Source: Maribacter algarum (ex Zhang et al. 2020) (GTDB taxonomy: Bacteria > Bacteroidota > Bacteroidia > Flavobacteriales > Flavobacteriaceae). Taken from it: 64,000 nucleotides of DNA. The position numbers were made by a program, and so were the translations under genes. Below, in pieces: positions 8,878-17,294 of the stretch. Below the pieces are notes generated by a model. The model was not told the origin of the DNA. It made no database searches and was given only the letters and a program-made list of their open reading frames with translations. Each line of letters opens with the position of its first letter. Within the stretch, counting starts at the first letter, position 1. The DNA lies in NCBI RefSeq assembly GCF_005885635.1, contig NZ_VATY01000003.1, positions 414,507-478,506 on the forward strand. The letters are read 5' to 3'.

Positions 8878-10842
8878 TTATTCTAAGATAATAAACTCTG
8901 ACCTACGATTCAATTCATGATCCGCGGCGGAACATTTAACACCATTTGAACAGTTGTTCATCAATTTCGTTTCACCAAAACCTTCGCCTTGAAGACGTTC
9001 TTTGGCGATACCTTTTGATATCATATAATTGACAGTCGATTCCGCTCGTTTTTGGGATAACCATAAATTATAAGAATCTCTACCTCTGCTATCCGTATGT
9101 GAGTTTACTTTAACTTTAAGGCTTGGATATTTTTCCATAGCGGCAATGACTTTTTCCACTTCAAGTTCAGAATCCTTACGGATATTATATTTATCAAAAT
9201 CAAAATAAATAGTGCTTAACTGCAGTAGTTTAGCCAAATCATCACCAAAACCTGCGGTAACCTTATCTCTTTCAAGATAGAAATCTATAATCTTTGGTTT
9301 TGAATCTGATTTCTCCAAATATTCTTCAGATGGGACATAACCTTGGGTAAGTGCTCTGACAAAATTACCTTTGTAACAGTCCAAGGTTAAGCTATAATTG
9401 CCCTCGGAATCTGTTATTGTTGATAATATTTCGTCATTATTCTCATCAATAACTTTTACAGTGGCACCCACTAAAACTTCATTCGTTATCCTATCACGAA
9501 CGGTACCTGTAATTTGTTGTTCACATTCAAGTTTTAAAGGAATAGTCTCGACAAGAGCATAAATATCATCCGCTCCCAGACCGCCAGCCCTATTGGAAGC
9601 AAAGAATCCTTTTCTGGATTCTTCGTTGAAAATGAAGGTGAAGTCGTCCATTTTGCTGTTCACAGGCTCTCCAACATTTACTATTGCCCCATCATACTTG
9701 CCGTTCTTGATATTTGTGGCAAATACATCTAAACCACCCAAACCTGGATGACCATCTGAAGACATGTATAAAACATCTTCACTTGTAACGAATGGGAAAG
9801 TTTCTCTAGCCTCAGTGTTTATATTGGTTCCCAAGTTTATGGGGGTTCCAAAAGTGCCATCTTTATTAATAGCAACTTTGAAAATATCTGATTCACCAAA
9901 GGTACCCTTCATATCTGACGCAAAATAAAGTGTTTTCTCATCCTTGCTTAAAGCGGGATGAGCCACAGAATATTTATCACTATTAAATGGCAACTCTTCT
10001 ATATCAGTCCAAATACCATCTTTTAAGGTTGCCTTAAAAATCTTTAATCGAATAACTCCCTCTTCATCCTTTACATACTTACCTTCAACATAATTGTTAC
10101 GTGTGAAATAAAGGGTTTCACCATCCTTGGTAGTAATTGAAGTTGATTCGTGTAATCTCGTATTCAGCTTGTCACCAAACTTCACAACATCATCCATGGA
10201 TACACTATCAACATTGACCTTGTATAAATCCAGAAAGTCTTTTGAATTCCATGTATGGCGATATCTAGCCAGGTTTCCTGTATCTCTGTCCGAAGAAAAT
10301 ATGACACCTTCTTTGTAAAATGATGGGGCGAAATCAGAATAAGGTGAATTATAAGCAAAAGGGGTCAGATTATATCTCCCCGAGTTTTTTTCAATATCCC
10401 CTAAATAGTCCTTTTCCCCTTCAAATGCCTTTGCTCTAGCATCTTCAGAAGTCATTTCAATGAACTTGGACATTGCCAAGTTAGCGTTTTCATAATCTCC
10501 TAGACTCTTTAAAGTTTGAGAATATCTAAAGAAATATTCTGGAGAAACATCAGAAGGAAATTCTAGAACCAGCCTCTTGTATATTTTTGCAGCTTCATTA
10601 TAGTTGGCATTGAAATAATATGAATTACCTAGTTTTTTCAATAAATCGGCTGATGTATAGCCTTTGTCTAAAATTCTCTTATAAATGTCGATTGCCGGAC
10701 TAAAGGAATAATTCTGATATTGCTCATCTGCTTTGGTTACAAGGCGTTCTTGCTTGGAAGCTGACTTATCTACCTGAGCATGACCTATAAATCCAAGGAA
10801 AAAGATAAAAATGCTTAGTGGTAGTAGTGTTCTTTTTGTCAT
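8878..10842 (-). CDS. porE: PorE-like OmpA-family protein of the type IX secretion system
   Basis: 654 residues. The order is: signal peptide (1-22), TPR repeats (about 35-130), a PD40/WD40-like beta-propeller (about 165-430, with repeats such as TLYFASD and LYMSSDG), a carboxypeptidase-D regulatory-like domain (about 440-520), and an OmpA C-terminal peptidoglycan-binding domain (about 543-654). The last holds the TDSRGRDSYNLWLSQKRA motif, whose Asp and Arg bind diaminopimelate. This architecture is that of PorE, a periplasmic T9SS component that links the PorP-containing outer-membrane assembly to peptidoglycan. It lies 12 bases after a PorP/SprF-like gene, itself after a CHU_C cargo gene. 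Many Flavobacteriaceae carry several paralogous units of this kind, so it may serve one cargo rather than the core machine. Confidence 0.85.
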   Translation of the reverse strand: MTKRTLLPLSIFIFFLGFIGHAQVDKSASKQERLVTKADEQYQNYSFSPAIDIYKRILDKGYTSADLLKKLGNSYYFNANYNEAAKIYKRLVLEFPSDVSPEYFFRYSQTLKSLGDYENANLAMSKFIEMTSEDARAKAFEGEKDYLGDIEKNSGRYNLTPFAYNSPYSDFAPSFYKEGVIFSSDRDTGNLARYRHTWNSKDFLDLYKVNVDSVSMDDVVKFGDKLNTRLHESTSITTKDGETLYFTRNNYVEGKYVKDEEGVIRLKIFKATLKDGIWTDIEELPFNSDKYSVAHPALSKDEKTLYFASDMKGTFGESDIFKVAINKDGTFGTPINLGTNINTEARETFPFVTSEDVLYMSSDGHPGLGGLDVFATNIKNGKYDGAIVNVGEPVNSKMDDFTFIFNEESRKGFFASNRAGGLGADDIYALVETIPLKLECEQQITGTVRDRITNEVLVGATVKVIDENNDEILSTITDSEGNYSLTLDCYKGNFVRALTQGYVPSEEYLEKSDSKPKIIDFYLERDKVTAGFGDDLAKLLQLSTIYFDFDKYNIRKDSELEVEKVIAAMEKYPSLKVKVNSHTDSRGRDSYNLWLSQKRAESTVNYMISKGIAKERLQGEGFGETKLMNNCSNGVKCSAADHELNRRSEFIILE

Positions 10843-10854
10843 GGTTAGCGGTTT

Positions 10855-11811
10855 TTAGAAGAAACGAGGTGATACCAACTTTTGGAAAGACTTTACAAGT
10901 TCGAATCGCAAGAATACCTCAAATGATCCATCATTAAATTGTGTACCTCCTAATTCCGTTGTTTCGCGATCGTAGGCCAAACCTAACATCAACTGATCCG
11001 TTATCTGAAATCCAACCAATCCGCTTAAGGCAGCATCCCATCTATACGCAGCTCCAAAGGAAAATCTATCATTAAACAAGAAGCTTGCAGAAGCATCTAT
11101 TTGTAACGGGGCTCCGCCAACTACCTTGGTCAATAGGGCCGGTTTAAATTTTAAATTACCGCTTAAGTCAAACACATACCCTGTGATTAAATAAAAGTTA
11201 ATTCTTTCCTTAGATAGAAATTGAACTGAGTTGGACGCAGTCTGTGAATTGTCAAAATGTTCGGTCTGTAATAAATTTGGGGCTGATAAACCCGCGTAGA
11301 ATTTATTAGTATGGTAATAGATTCCTAAGCCCACATTGGGCGAAAATCGATTCTCTATATTATCAACACTTACGGGTTCGACGTCAAAATTACGAAGCGC
11401 GTTGAAATCTAGGTTTAGTATGTTTCCTCCAGCTTTTAGTCCAAACGATAACTTACCTTCCAATGATACATCTATAGTGTAAGACAACACAGCGTCCAAA
11501 TATGTTTCAGACACCACCCCATCACCTATGTTATCTTGAACAACCGACACACCGTATCCAAGTTTGCTATTTCTAATAGGAGAATGCAAATTCAAAGTAA
11601 AGGTTTCTGGTGCACCAGCTAGACCTACCCACTGCGAGCGATATAATGCAGCTGCACTAAACTGGCCCCTTGAACCGGCATAGGCAGGGTTAACACTCAT
11701 GGTGTTAAACATATACTGGGTATACTGAGCATCTTGTTGGGCAGTTAAATCTCCTACAGTTGAAATAAAAGCTAGAAATGCAACTAGTAGTACGTTCTTT
11801 TTTAGATTCAT
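10855..11811 (-). CDS. PorP/SprF family type IX secretion outer-membrane protein
   Basis: 318 residues with a signal peptide ending near LTAQ (residue 25). The mature start QDAQYTQYMFNTMSVNPAYAGSRG is characteristic of the family. The rest alternates hydrophobic and polar residues as in an outer-membrane beta-barrel, ending in an aromatic residue (PRFF). PorP/SprF proteins act with PorK/N/E in T9SS. SprF in Flavobacterium johnsoniae is needed to export its adjacent CHU_C-type adhesin SprB. Here too the gene directly follows a CHU_C gene (13 bases) and precedes a PorE-like gene (12 bases), so the three probably form one operon and one export unit. The cargo link is inferred from context. Confidence 0.9.
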   Translation of the reverse strand: MNLKKNVLLVAFLAFISTVGDLTAQQDAQYTQYMFNTMSVNPAYAGSRGQFSAAALYRSQWVGLAGAPETFTLNLHSPIRNSKLGYGVSVVQDNIGDGVVSETYLDAVLSYTIDVSLEGKLSFGLKAGGNILNLDFNALRNFDVEPVSVDNIENRFSPNVGLGIYYHTNKFYAGLSAPNLLQTEHFDNSQTASNSVQFLSKERINFYLITGYVFDLSGNLKFKPALLTKVVGGAPLQIDASASFLFNDRFSFGAAYRWDAALSGLVGFQITDQLMLGLAYDRETTELGGTQFNDGSFEVFLRFELVKSFQKLVSPRFF

Positions 11812-11824
11812 GGTAGTGTTTGCG

Positions 11825-14800
11825 TTATTTGCTTATATAAAGGTACTCGCTATCCGTCTTGCTTTCTCCCTCTATAGTAGTATAATCAAAGATATAAAAA
11901 TATATGCCTGCTGGTAAATAGTTATCAACGCTCAGCGTATTCCTTCCCCTTGATCTACCATCAAACACATTATTCTGATTGTTGTAATTTTCGCCTTCAT
12001 AGACCGCAACTCCCCATCTATTAAAAATGCGTAAAGTACTGCTTTGCACTTTATCTAAGCCTCTAATGAACAGAAAGTCATTCTTACCATCTCCATTTGG
12101 TGTTACCATTTGATTAACTTCAATAGGCTCATCTGGACTATCATCAGTAGGATCTAAATAATCTGGGATGCCATCGCCATCTGTATCATCATTGGTCGGG
12201 TCGCCATCGCCGTCAGCATCTTCATCAATGGTATTGATTTCATCACCATCATCATCGATATCTCGATAATTTACATCTTCGGTACCGTCTGTATCAGGCA
12301 AATCATTTGCGGGGTCATCGATTTCATCGTTTACATCAAAACCATCGTTTATATCGCTTCCTTCATAACCATCGTCCAAACCGTCGCCATCTGTATCGGT
12401 GCCCGTAAAATCCTGATCTGGAATACCATCAAAGTTAAAGTCGTTTCCTTCATTATTATCTGGAACCGTATCATTATCGCTGTCCAAATCTATATAATCG
12501 GGAACATCTTCCCCGTCGGTATTTACCGGTTCGAGGCTCTTAATATAGGCTGAATTAACCCCATCATTGGCTGCATACGTAGCCTCATCGTCATCGTTTG
12601 GCGGAATGTAGTCAGCGGTTGTTTGTGCCTCAACATTATCTGGAATGCCATCATTATCGGCATCGATGTCCAGATGATTTGGAAATCCATCGCCATCAGT
12701 GTCCAATGGATTGGTCAACGGGTCATTATCACCATCAAGGTTTGGATCTTCTACTAAATCTCGAATGCCATCATTATCATCATCCAAATCCACTAAATCA
12801 GGAACACCATCGCCATCTGTATCCACATCGGTATCATTATCCAAATAATCAGGGGTGCCGTCGCCATCGGAATCATCATTGGTCGGGTCACCGTCTCCAT
12901 CAACATCTTCGTCCGGTGTGTTTATACCATCACCATCGTCATCAATGTCGCGATAGTTCACATCTTCGGTACCGTCTGTATCTGGCAAATCATTGGCCGG
13001 GTCATCAATCTCATCGTTTACATCAAAACTATCGTTGATGTCGCTTCCTTCGTAACCATCGTCCAAACCATCGCCATCAGTATCAGTACCCGTATAAACT
13101 TGGTCTGGAATACCGTCAAAGTTAAAGTCGTTTCCTTCATTATTATCTGGAACCGTATCATTATCGCTGTCCAAATCTATATAATCGGGAGTATCCTCGC
13201 CATCATGGTTGTTCGGTGTCAAGCCATCAGGGTAAGCTGAATTCAAACCATTATTGGCCTCATAAGTAGCCTCATCATCCTCATTCGGGGCAATATACCC
13301 TTCTGTTGTTTGTGCTTCCACATTATCAGGAATACCATCGTCATCAGAATCGATATCCAAATGGTTGGGTATTCCATCGTCATCAGTGTCCAATGGATTG
13401 GTCAACGGGTCATTATCACCGTCAATATTAGGGTCTTCCACCGAATCCAAAATACCATCGTTGTCGTCATCCAAATCTGCTGTATCGGGAACTCCATCGC
13501 CATCTGTATCCACATCGGTATTATTATCCAAATAATCAGGGGTGCCGTCGCCATCGGAATCATCATTGGTCGGGTCACCGTCTCCATCAACATCTTCGTC
13601 CGGTGTGTTTATACCATCACCATCGTCATCAATGTCGCGATAGTTCACATCTTCGGTACCGTCTGTATCTGGCAAATCATTGGCCGGGTCATCAATCTCA
13701 TCGTTTACATCAAAACTATCGTTGATGTCGCTTCCTTCGTAACCATCGTCCAAACCATCGCCATCAGTATCAGTACCCGTATAAACTTGGTCTGGAATAC
13801 CGTCAAAGTTAAAGTCGTTTCCTTCATTATTATCTGGAACCGTATCATTATCGCTGTCCAAATCTATATAATCGGGAGTATCCTCGCCATCATGGTTGTT
13901 CGGTGTCAAGCCATCAGGGTAAGCTGAATTCAAACCATTATTGGCCTCATAAGTAGCCTCATCATCCTCATTCGGGGCAATATACCCTTCTGTTGTTTGT
14001 GCTTCCACATTATCAGGAATACCATCGTCATCAGAATCGATATCCAAATGGTTGGGTATTCCGTCCTCATCAGTGTCCAATGGATTGGTCAACGGGTCAT
14101 TATCACCATCAATATTAGGGTCTTCCACCGAATCCAAAATACCATCGTTGTCGTCATCCAAATCTGCCGTATCGGGAACTCCATCGCCATCTGTATCTGT
14201 ACAATCCAAGGGTTGTAATCTCAAACGAATTCCGTTTATGAGTCTATCTGAAGTTGTATAAAATTGTATTTGGGTAACAGCTTCTTGTGATTCCCATACA
14301 TATCGGTTAGAACCATTTATCGCTTTGTCAGTGGTATTCTCTACAAAATAGTTGTTGCCAACATTGTCAGAGACTACCCCTACTGGAAGCGATGTATTAG
14401 TCAAAACATATTCAACATTGTCCAGAGCAATAATACCATCTTTGTGTAAGGCATCAACCAATGGTGAATGTTCCACAACTGACATTACAGGAACAGTTCC
14501 TGAAAAAGAAAAGGTTACCGGAACCCCGTTGTTAACCTCAAAAAGACCTCCAAAACTTTTGGTGCTAGCACCACTAACGCTTACTAGAACACTACCTGCA
14601 GGTAGGCCCCATTTGGCACTTAAATCTACATCGGTGGCAGACAGGCTACCATCCAACACGTTATTTGGGAAACCGAAATCAGATGCTAGTATTTCTACTA
14701 CTTCTAATGGTTCGCAATCATCATTGAAGTAAACAGGTTTTACATCCTCGATAGATATATCTAAGGGGTTACTCGCCTTTAAGACAGAGATTGATAATAA

Positions 14801-14878
14801 AAGTGCAAGAACTATTGCAAATGTTTGGGACTGTTTTGCTACTAAATTTCGCAAAACTTTGGTCGTAATAGGTTCCAT
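11825..14878 (-). CDS. T9SS type B (CHU_C) cargo protein with acidic calcium-binding repeats
   Basis: 1017 residues. A long signal peptide (about 1-36, [10 protein letters not shown]) precedes a unique beta-rich domain (about 37-225). Three 229-residue repeats follow (228-456, 457-685, 686-about 914), made of thrombospondin-3-like loops such as [19 protein letters not shown] that should bind Ca2+. The last 95 or so residues are a gliding-motility-associated C-terminal domain ([40 protein letters not shown]), the type B sorting signal that sends the protein through T9SS to the cell surface. Repeats 1 and 2 are almost identical in DNA; repeat 3 has diverged. It heads the operon with the PorP/SprF-like and PorE-like genes. 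A surface adhesin or gliding-related role is inferred. Confidence 0.9.
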   Translation of the reverse strand: MEPITTKVLRNLVAKQSQTFAIVLALLLSISVLKASNPLDISIEDVKPVYFNDDCEPLEVVEILASDFGFPNNVLDGSLSATDVDLSAKWGLPAGSVLVSVSGASTKSFGGLFEVNNGVPVTFSFSGTVPVMSVVEHSPLVDALHKDGIIALDNVEYVLTNTSLPVGVVSDNVGNNYFVENTTDKAINGSNRYVWESQEAVTQIQFYTTSDRLINGIRLRLQPLDCTDTDGDGVPDTADLDDDNDGILDSVEDPNIDGDNDPLTNPLDTDEDGIPNHLDIDSDDDGIPDNVEAQTTEGYIAPNEDDEATYEANNGLNSAYPDGLTPNNHDGEDTPDYIDLDSDNDTVPDNNEGNDFNFDGIPDQVYTGTDTDGDGLDDGYEGSDINDSFDVNDEIDDPANDLPDTDGTEDVNYRDIDDDGDGINTPDEDVDGDGDPTNDDSDGDGTPDYLDNNTDVDTDGDGVPDTADLDDDNDGILDSVEDPNIDGDNDPLTNPLDTDDDGIPNHLDIDSDDDGIPDNVEAQTTEGYIAPNEDDEATYEANNGLNSAYPDGLTPNNHDGEDTPDYIDLDSDNDTVPDNNEGNDFNFDGIPDQVYTGTDTDGDGLDDGYEGSDINDSFDVNDEIDDPANDLPDTDGTEDVNYRDIDDDGDGINTPDEDVDGDGDPTNDDSDGDGTPDYLDNDTDVDTDGDGVPDLVDLDDDNDGIRDLVEDPNLDGDNDPLTNPLDTDGDGFPNHLDIDADNDGIPDNVEAQTTADYIPPNDDDEATYAANDGVNSAYIKSLEPVNTDGEDVPDYIDLDSDNDTVPDNNEGNDFNFDGIPDQDFTGTDTDGDGLDDGYEGSDINDGFDVNDEIDDPANDLPDTDGTEDVNYRDIDDDGDEINTIDEDADGDGDPTNDDTDGDGIPDYLDPTDDSPDEPIEVNQMVTPNGDGKNDFLFIRGLDKVQSSTLRIFNRWGVAVYEGENYNNQNNVFDGRSRGRNTLSVDNYLPAGIYFYIFDYTTIEGESKTDSEYLYISK
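12137..14197. repeat. Three tandem 687-bp repeats inside the CHU_C gene
   Basis: Units at 13511-14197, 12824-13510 and 12137-12823. Bases after 12824 recur after 13511 with about five mismatches that I could find over 687 bases. The third unit keeps the same period (for example ATCATCATTGGTCGGG at 12185 and 12872) but has diverged. The period is 229 codons, so copy-number changes keep the frame. Confidence 0.9.
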
Positions 14879-15285
14879 AAGTGTCAGTAATTAAGGTTTA
14901 CTAATCACCATGGCAATCAAGGTTTTACAGGTAAGAATTGATGGGACAAATTCGTACTAGTTGTGCAAGTTATACCTAATATTTCAATCTTCAAATTCTT
15001 TTGAAAGCATATATTATCAAATGTCTTTCAAACACAGAATAATTCGTCAAAACGCTCGATACACCTTTTTTAAACGCTTATTTAGATACGAAAGTATTCC
15101 ATAAAAAGACTATTTATTTTTTTATATATCGACAACGGCCCGATATTATCGACCTAAGGTATAAGCAGTTTTTCATGGAAAATTAGCATTCTTCGATCTA
15201 CCAATTTCATTTTCAACATAATAAACAACTGGTAAATGAATAATTCGAACTAATTATTTAGTGTATTTTTGCACAAATTTTTTGG
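14879..15285. other. Divergent intergenic region between the CHU_C operon and prfC
   Basis: About 400 AT-rich bases with no gene. It must hold the promoters of the minus-strand T9SS operon and of prfC. Only the prfC-side -7 box (15264-15271) is recognisable; I found no clean TAnnTTTG on the minus strand. Confidence 0.6.
15244..15271 (+). promoter_or_regulatory. Candidate prfC promoter
   Basis: TATTTTTG at 15264-15271 fits the Bacteroidota -7 consensus TAnnTTTG. A TTC (near TTG) at 15244-15246 is 17 bases upstream. The start codon at 15286 would leave a leader of roughly ten bases. Confidence 0.45.
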
Positions 15286-16875
15286 ATGGATTTTCAAACA
15301 GAAATAGCAAAAAGAAGAACTTTCGGCATCATATCTCACCCAGATGCAGGTAAAACTACTCTAACGGAAAAATTACTTTTATTTGGGGGAGCCATACAGG
15401 AAGCAGGGGCGGTCAAAAACAATAAAATCAAGAAAACGGCAACTAGCGATTTTATGGAAATTGAACGGCAACGTGGTATTTCTGTAGCAACTTCTGTTTT
15501 AGCCTTTATTTATAAAGAGAAGAAAATCAACATCTTAGATACACCTGGTCACAAAGATTTTGCTGAAGACACTTTTCGAACCTTAACTGCCGTAGATAGT
15601 GTAATAGTAGTTATTGATGTTGCAAAAGGTGTTGAAACGCAAACGGAAAAATTAGTTGAAGTTTGTCGCATGAGGAATATTCCTATAATTGTCTTCATCA
15701 ATAAATTAGATAGGGAAGGGAAAGATGCTTTCGACCTGCTAGATGATCTAGAGCAGAAATTAGGCCTTTCAGTAACACCTTTAAGTTTTCCTATCGGGAT
15801 GGGATATGATTTCAAGGGAATCTATAATATCTATGAGAAGAACATCAATCTTTTTAGTGGTGATAGTAAAAAGAATATTGAAGAAACTATAGCCTTTGAC
15901 AATATTGAAAATTCTGATTTAGAGGATATTATAGGGAGTTCCGCTGCAGAAACACTTAGAGATGATTTGGAACTGGTAAATGGTGTATACCCACAGTTTG
16001 ACAAAAACGCCTACCTCGAAGGCGAACAACATCCTGTTTTTTTTGGATCAGCTTTGAACAATTTTGGCGTACGTGAATTGTTAGATTGCTTCGTTGAAAT
16101 TGCTCCAGCTCCCCGGCCCAAAATGGCCGAAGAACGTTTGGTAGAGGCCAATGAAAAAGAACTTACTGGATTCGTCTTTAAAATCCATGCCAATATGGAT
16201 CCGAAGCACCGAGATAGATTGGCCTTTGTTAAAATCGTTTCAGGAACTTTTGAACGAAACAAACCCTACCTTCATGTTCGTCAGGCTAAGAAATTAAAAT
16301 TTTCTAGTCCGAATGCCTTTTTTGCTGAGAAAAAAGAAATTGTTGATATCTCATACCCCGGTGATATCGTAGGCCTTCATGACACGGGCAATTTCAAAAT
16401 TGGAGATACCTTAACGGAAGGCGAACAATTGCATTATAAAGGAATACCGAGTTTCTCACCTGAACACTTTAGATATATTAACAACGCGGACCCTATGAAG
16501 TCTAAGCAACTTTACAAAGGGATAGACCAGTTAATGGATGAAGGCGTGGCTCAGCTCTTCACATTAGAGCTAAATGGAAGGAAAGTAGTTGGTACTGTTG
16601 GTGCACTCCAATTTGAAGTCATACAGTATCGTTTAGAGCATGAATATGGTGCAAAGTGCTCATATGAGAATTTTCCAGTATATAAGGCCTGTTGGGTGGA
16701 TCCTGATGACCCTAAAAATGATGAATTCAAGGAATTTCAAAGAGTAAAGTCAAAATTCTTAGCAAAAGATAAAAGAGGGCAATTGGTGTTTTTAGCAGAT
16801 TCTCAATTTTCATTACAGATGACACAGTCGAAATACCCATCTGTGAAATTGCATTTTGTATCGGAGTTTGAATGA
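15286..16875 (+). CDS. prfC: Peptide chain release factor 3 (RF3)
   Basis: 529 residues, the usual RF3 length. RF3 is a translational GTPase that removes RF1/RF2 from the ribosome after peptide release. The G domain shows the P-loop (HPDAGKT, 18-24), the switch I region (RGISVATS), DTPGH (85-89) and NKLD (139-142). Domains II and III follow, with the RF3-specific C-terminal part (HEYGAKCSYENFPVYKACW). It is a lone plus-strand gene, with its own candidate promoter and a strong terminator 20 bases after its stop. RF3 is separated from EF-G and LepA by its short length and by SHPDAGKTT. Confidence 0.97.
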   Translation: MDFQTEIAKRRTFGIISHPDAGKTTLTEKLLLFGGAIQEAGAVKNNKIKKTATSDFMEIERQRGISVATSVLAFIYKEKKINILDTPGHKDFAEDTFRTLTAVDSVIVVIDVAKGVETQTEKLVEVCRMRNIPIIVFINKLDREGKDAFDLLDDLEQKLGLSVTPLSFPIGMGYDFKGIYNIYEKNINLFSGDSKKNIEETIAFDNIENSDLEDIIGSSAAETLRDDLELVNGVYPQFDKNAYLEGEQHPVFFGSALNNFGVRELLDCFVEIAPAPRPKMAEERLVEANEKELTGFVFKIHANMDPKHRDRLAFVKIVSGTFERNKPYLHVRQAKKLKFSSPNAFFAEKKEIVDISYPGDIVGLHDTGNFKIGDTLTEGEQLHYKGIPSFSPEHFRYINNADPMKSKQLYKGIDQLMDEGVAQLFTLELNGRKVVGTVGALQFEVIQYRLEHEYGAKCSYENFPVYKACWVDPDDPKNDEFKEFQRVKSKFLAKDKRGQLVFLADSQFSLQMTQSKYPSVKLHFVSEFE

Positions 16876-16894
16876 TTACTGATTGCTAAAAATT

Positions 16895-16935
16895 AAAAAG
16901 CCGTTTGTTAAAACAAACGGCTTTTTAATTTTTAA
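16895..16935. terminator. Bidirectional terminator between prfC and the DUF3467 gene
   Basis: A perfect 13-bp stem (AAAAAGCCGTTTG / CAAACGGCTTTTT, 16895-16907 and 16914-16926) with a 6-base loop. T-runs on both strands let it serve the two convergent genes. Confidence 0.92.
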
Positions 16936-17243
16936 GCTTCCCCTGTTGGGCCAAAATTCATTGGAATTGGAGGTTGCTCATAATCTTTAATAGTGCCATG
17001 AGCTTTCTCAAATCTATTTACGTTATCGCTAAGGGCTTTTAAAAACTTCTTTGCGTGCTGGGGCGTCAAAACGATTCTACTCTTCACCTTTGCCTTCGGT
17101 GCTCCGGGCATCATGCTAATGAAATCGACCACGAATTCAGAAACGGAGTGATTTATAATGGCAAGATTAGAATAAATTCCTTCTGCCATTTTTTCATCCA
17201 ATTCAATATTGATTTGCTTTTGTTTTTGGTCTTTGTCCGCCAT
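16932..17243 (-). CDS. DUF3467 family protein
   Basis: 103 residues, no signal peptide. The sequence (QINIELDEKMAEGIYSNL, VVDFISMMPGAPKAKVKSRI, TPQHAKKFLKAL) matches the DUF3467 family, small cytoplasmic proteins of unknown function often found beside rpoC in Bacteroidota. It is the last gene after rpoBC but is separated from rpoC by a strong terminator (17251-17286), so it is expressed by read-through or from a promoter I could not identify. Its stop codon touches the shared terminator with prfC. Confidence 0.85.
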   Translation of the reverse strand: MADKDQKQKQINIELDEKMAEGIYSNLAIINHSVSEFVVDFISMMPGAPKAKVKSRIVLTPQHAKKFLKALSDNVNRFEKAHGTIKDYEQPPIPMNFGPTGEA

Positions 17244-17250
17244 ATGATTT

Positions 17251-17286
17251 AAAAAAATAAACCCTGATAATCACTTATCAGGGTTT
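17251..17286 (-). terminator. Rho-independent terminator after rpoC
   Basis: A perfect 12-bp stem (AAACCCTGATAA / TTATCAGGGTTT, 17259-17270 and 17275-17286) with a 4-base loop. On the minus strand it is followed by a T-rich run (17251-17258). It lies just past the rpoC stop and before the DUF3467 start. Confidence 0.9.
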
Positions 17287-17294
17287 GTTACAAT

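Noticed and set aside
12598-13038. A 146-codon plus-strand frame rich in His, Arg and Tyr
   Set aside because: Another antisense shadow of the Asp-rich repeats; its composition is the simple complement of the DxDxDG codons.
13310-13927. A 205-codon plus-strand frame opposite the CHU_C repeats
   Set aside because: It exists because the GAT-rich repeats of the real minus-strand gene read open on the other strand. It has low-complexity Ile/Val content, repeats with the 687-bp period, and no promoter.
12137-14197. The tandem repeats as a CRISPR-like array
   Set aside because: The unit is 687 bp, fully coding and without spacers; it is a protein repeat.
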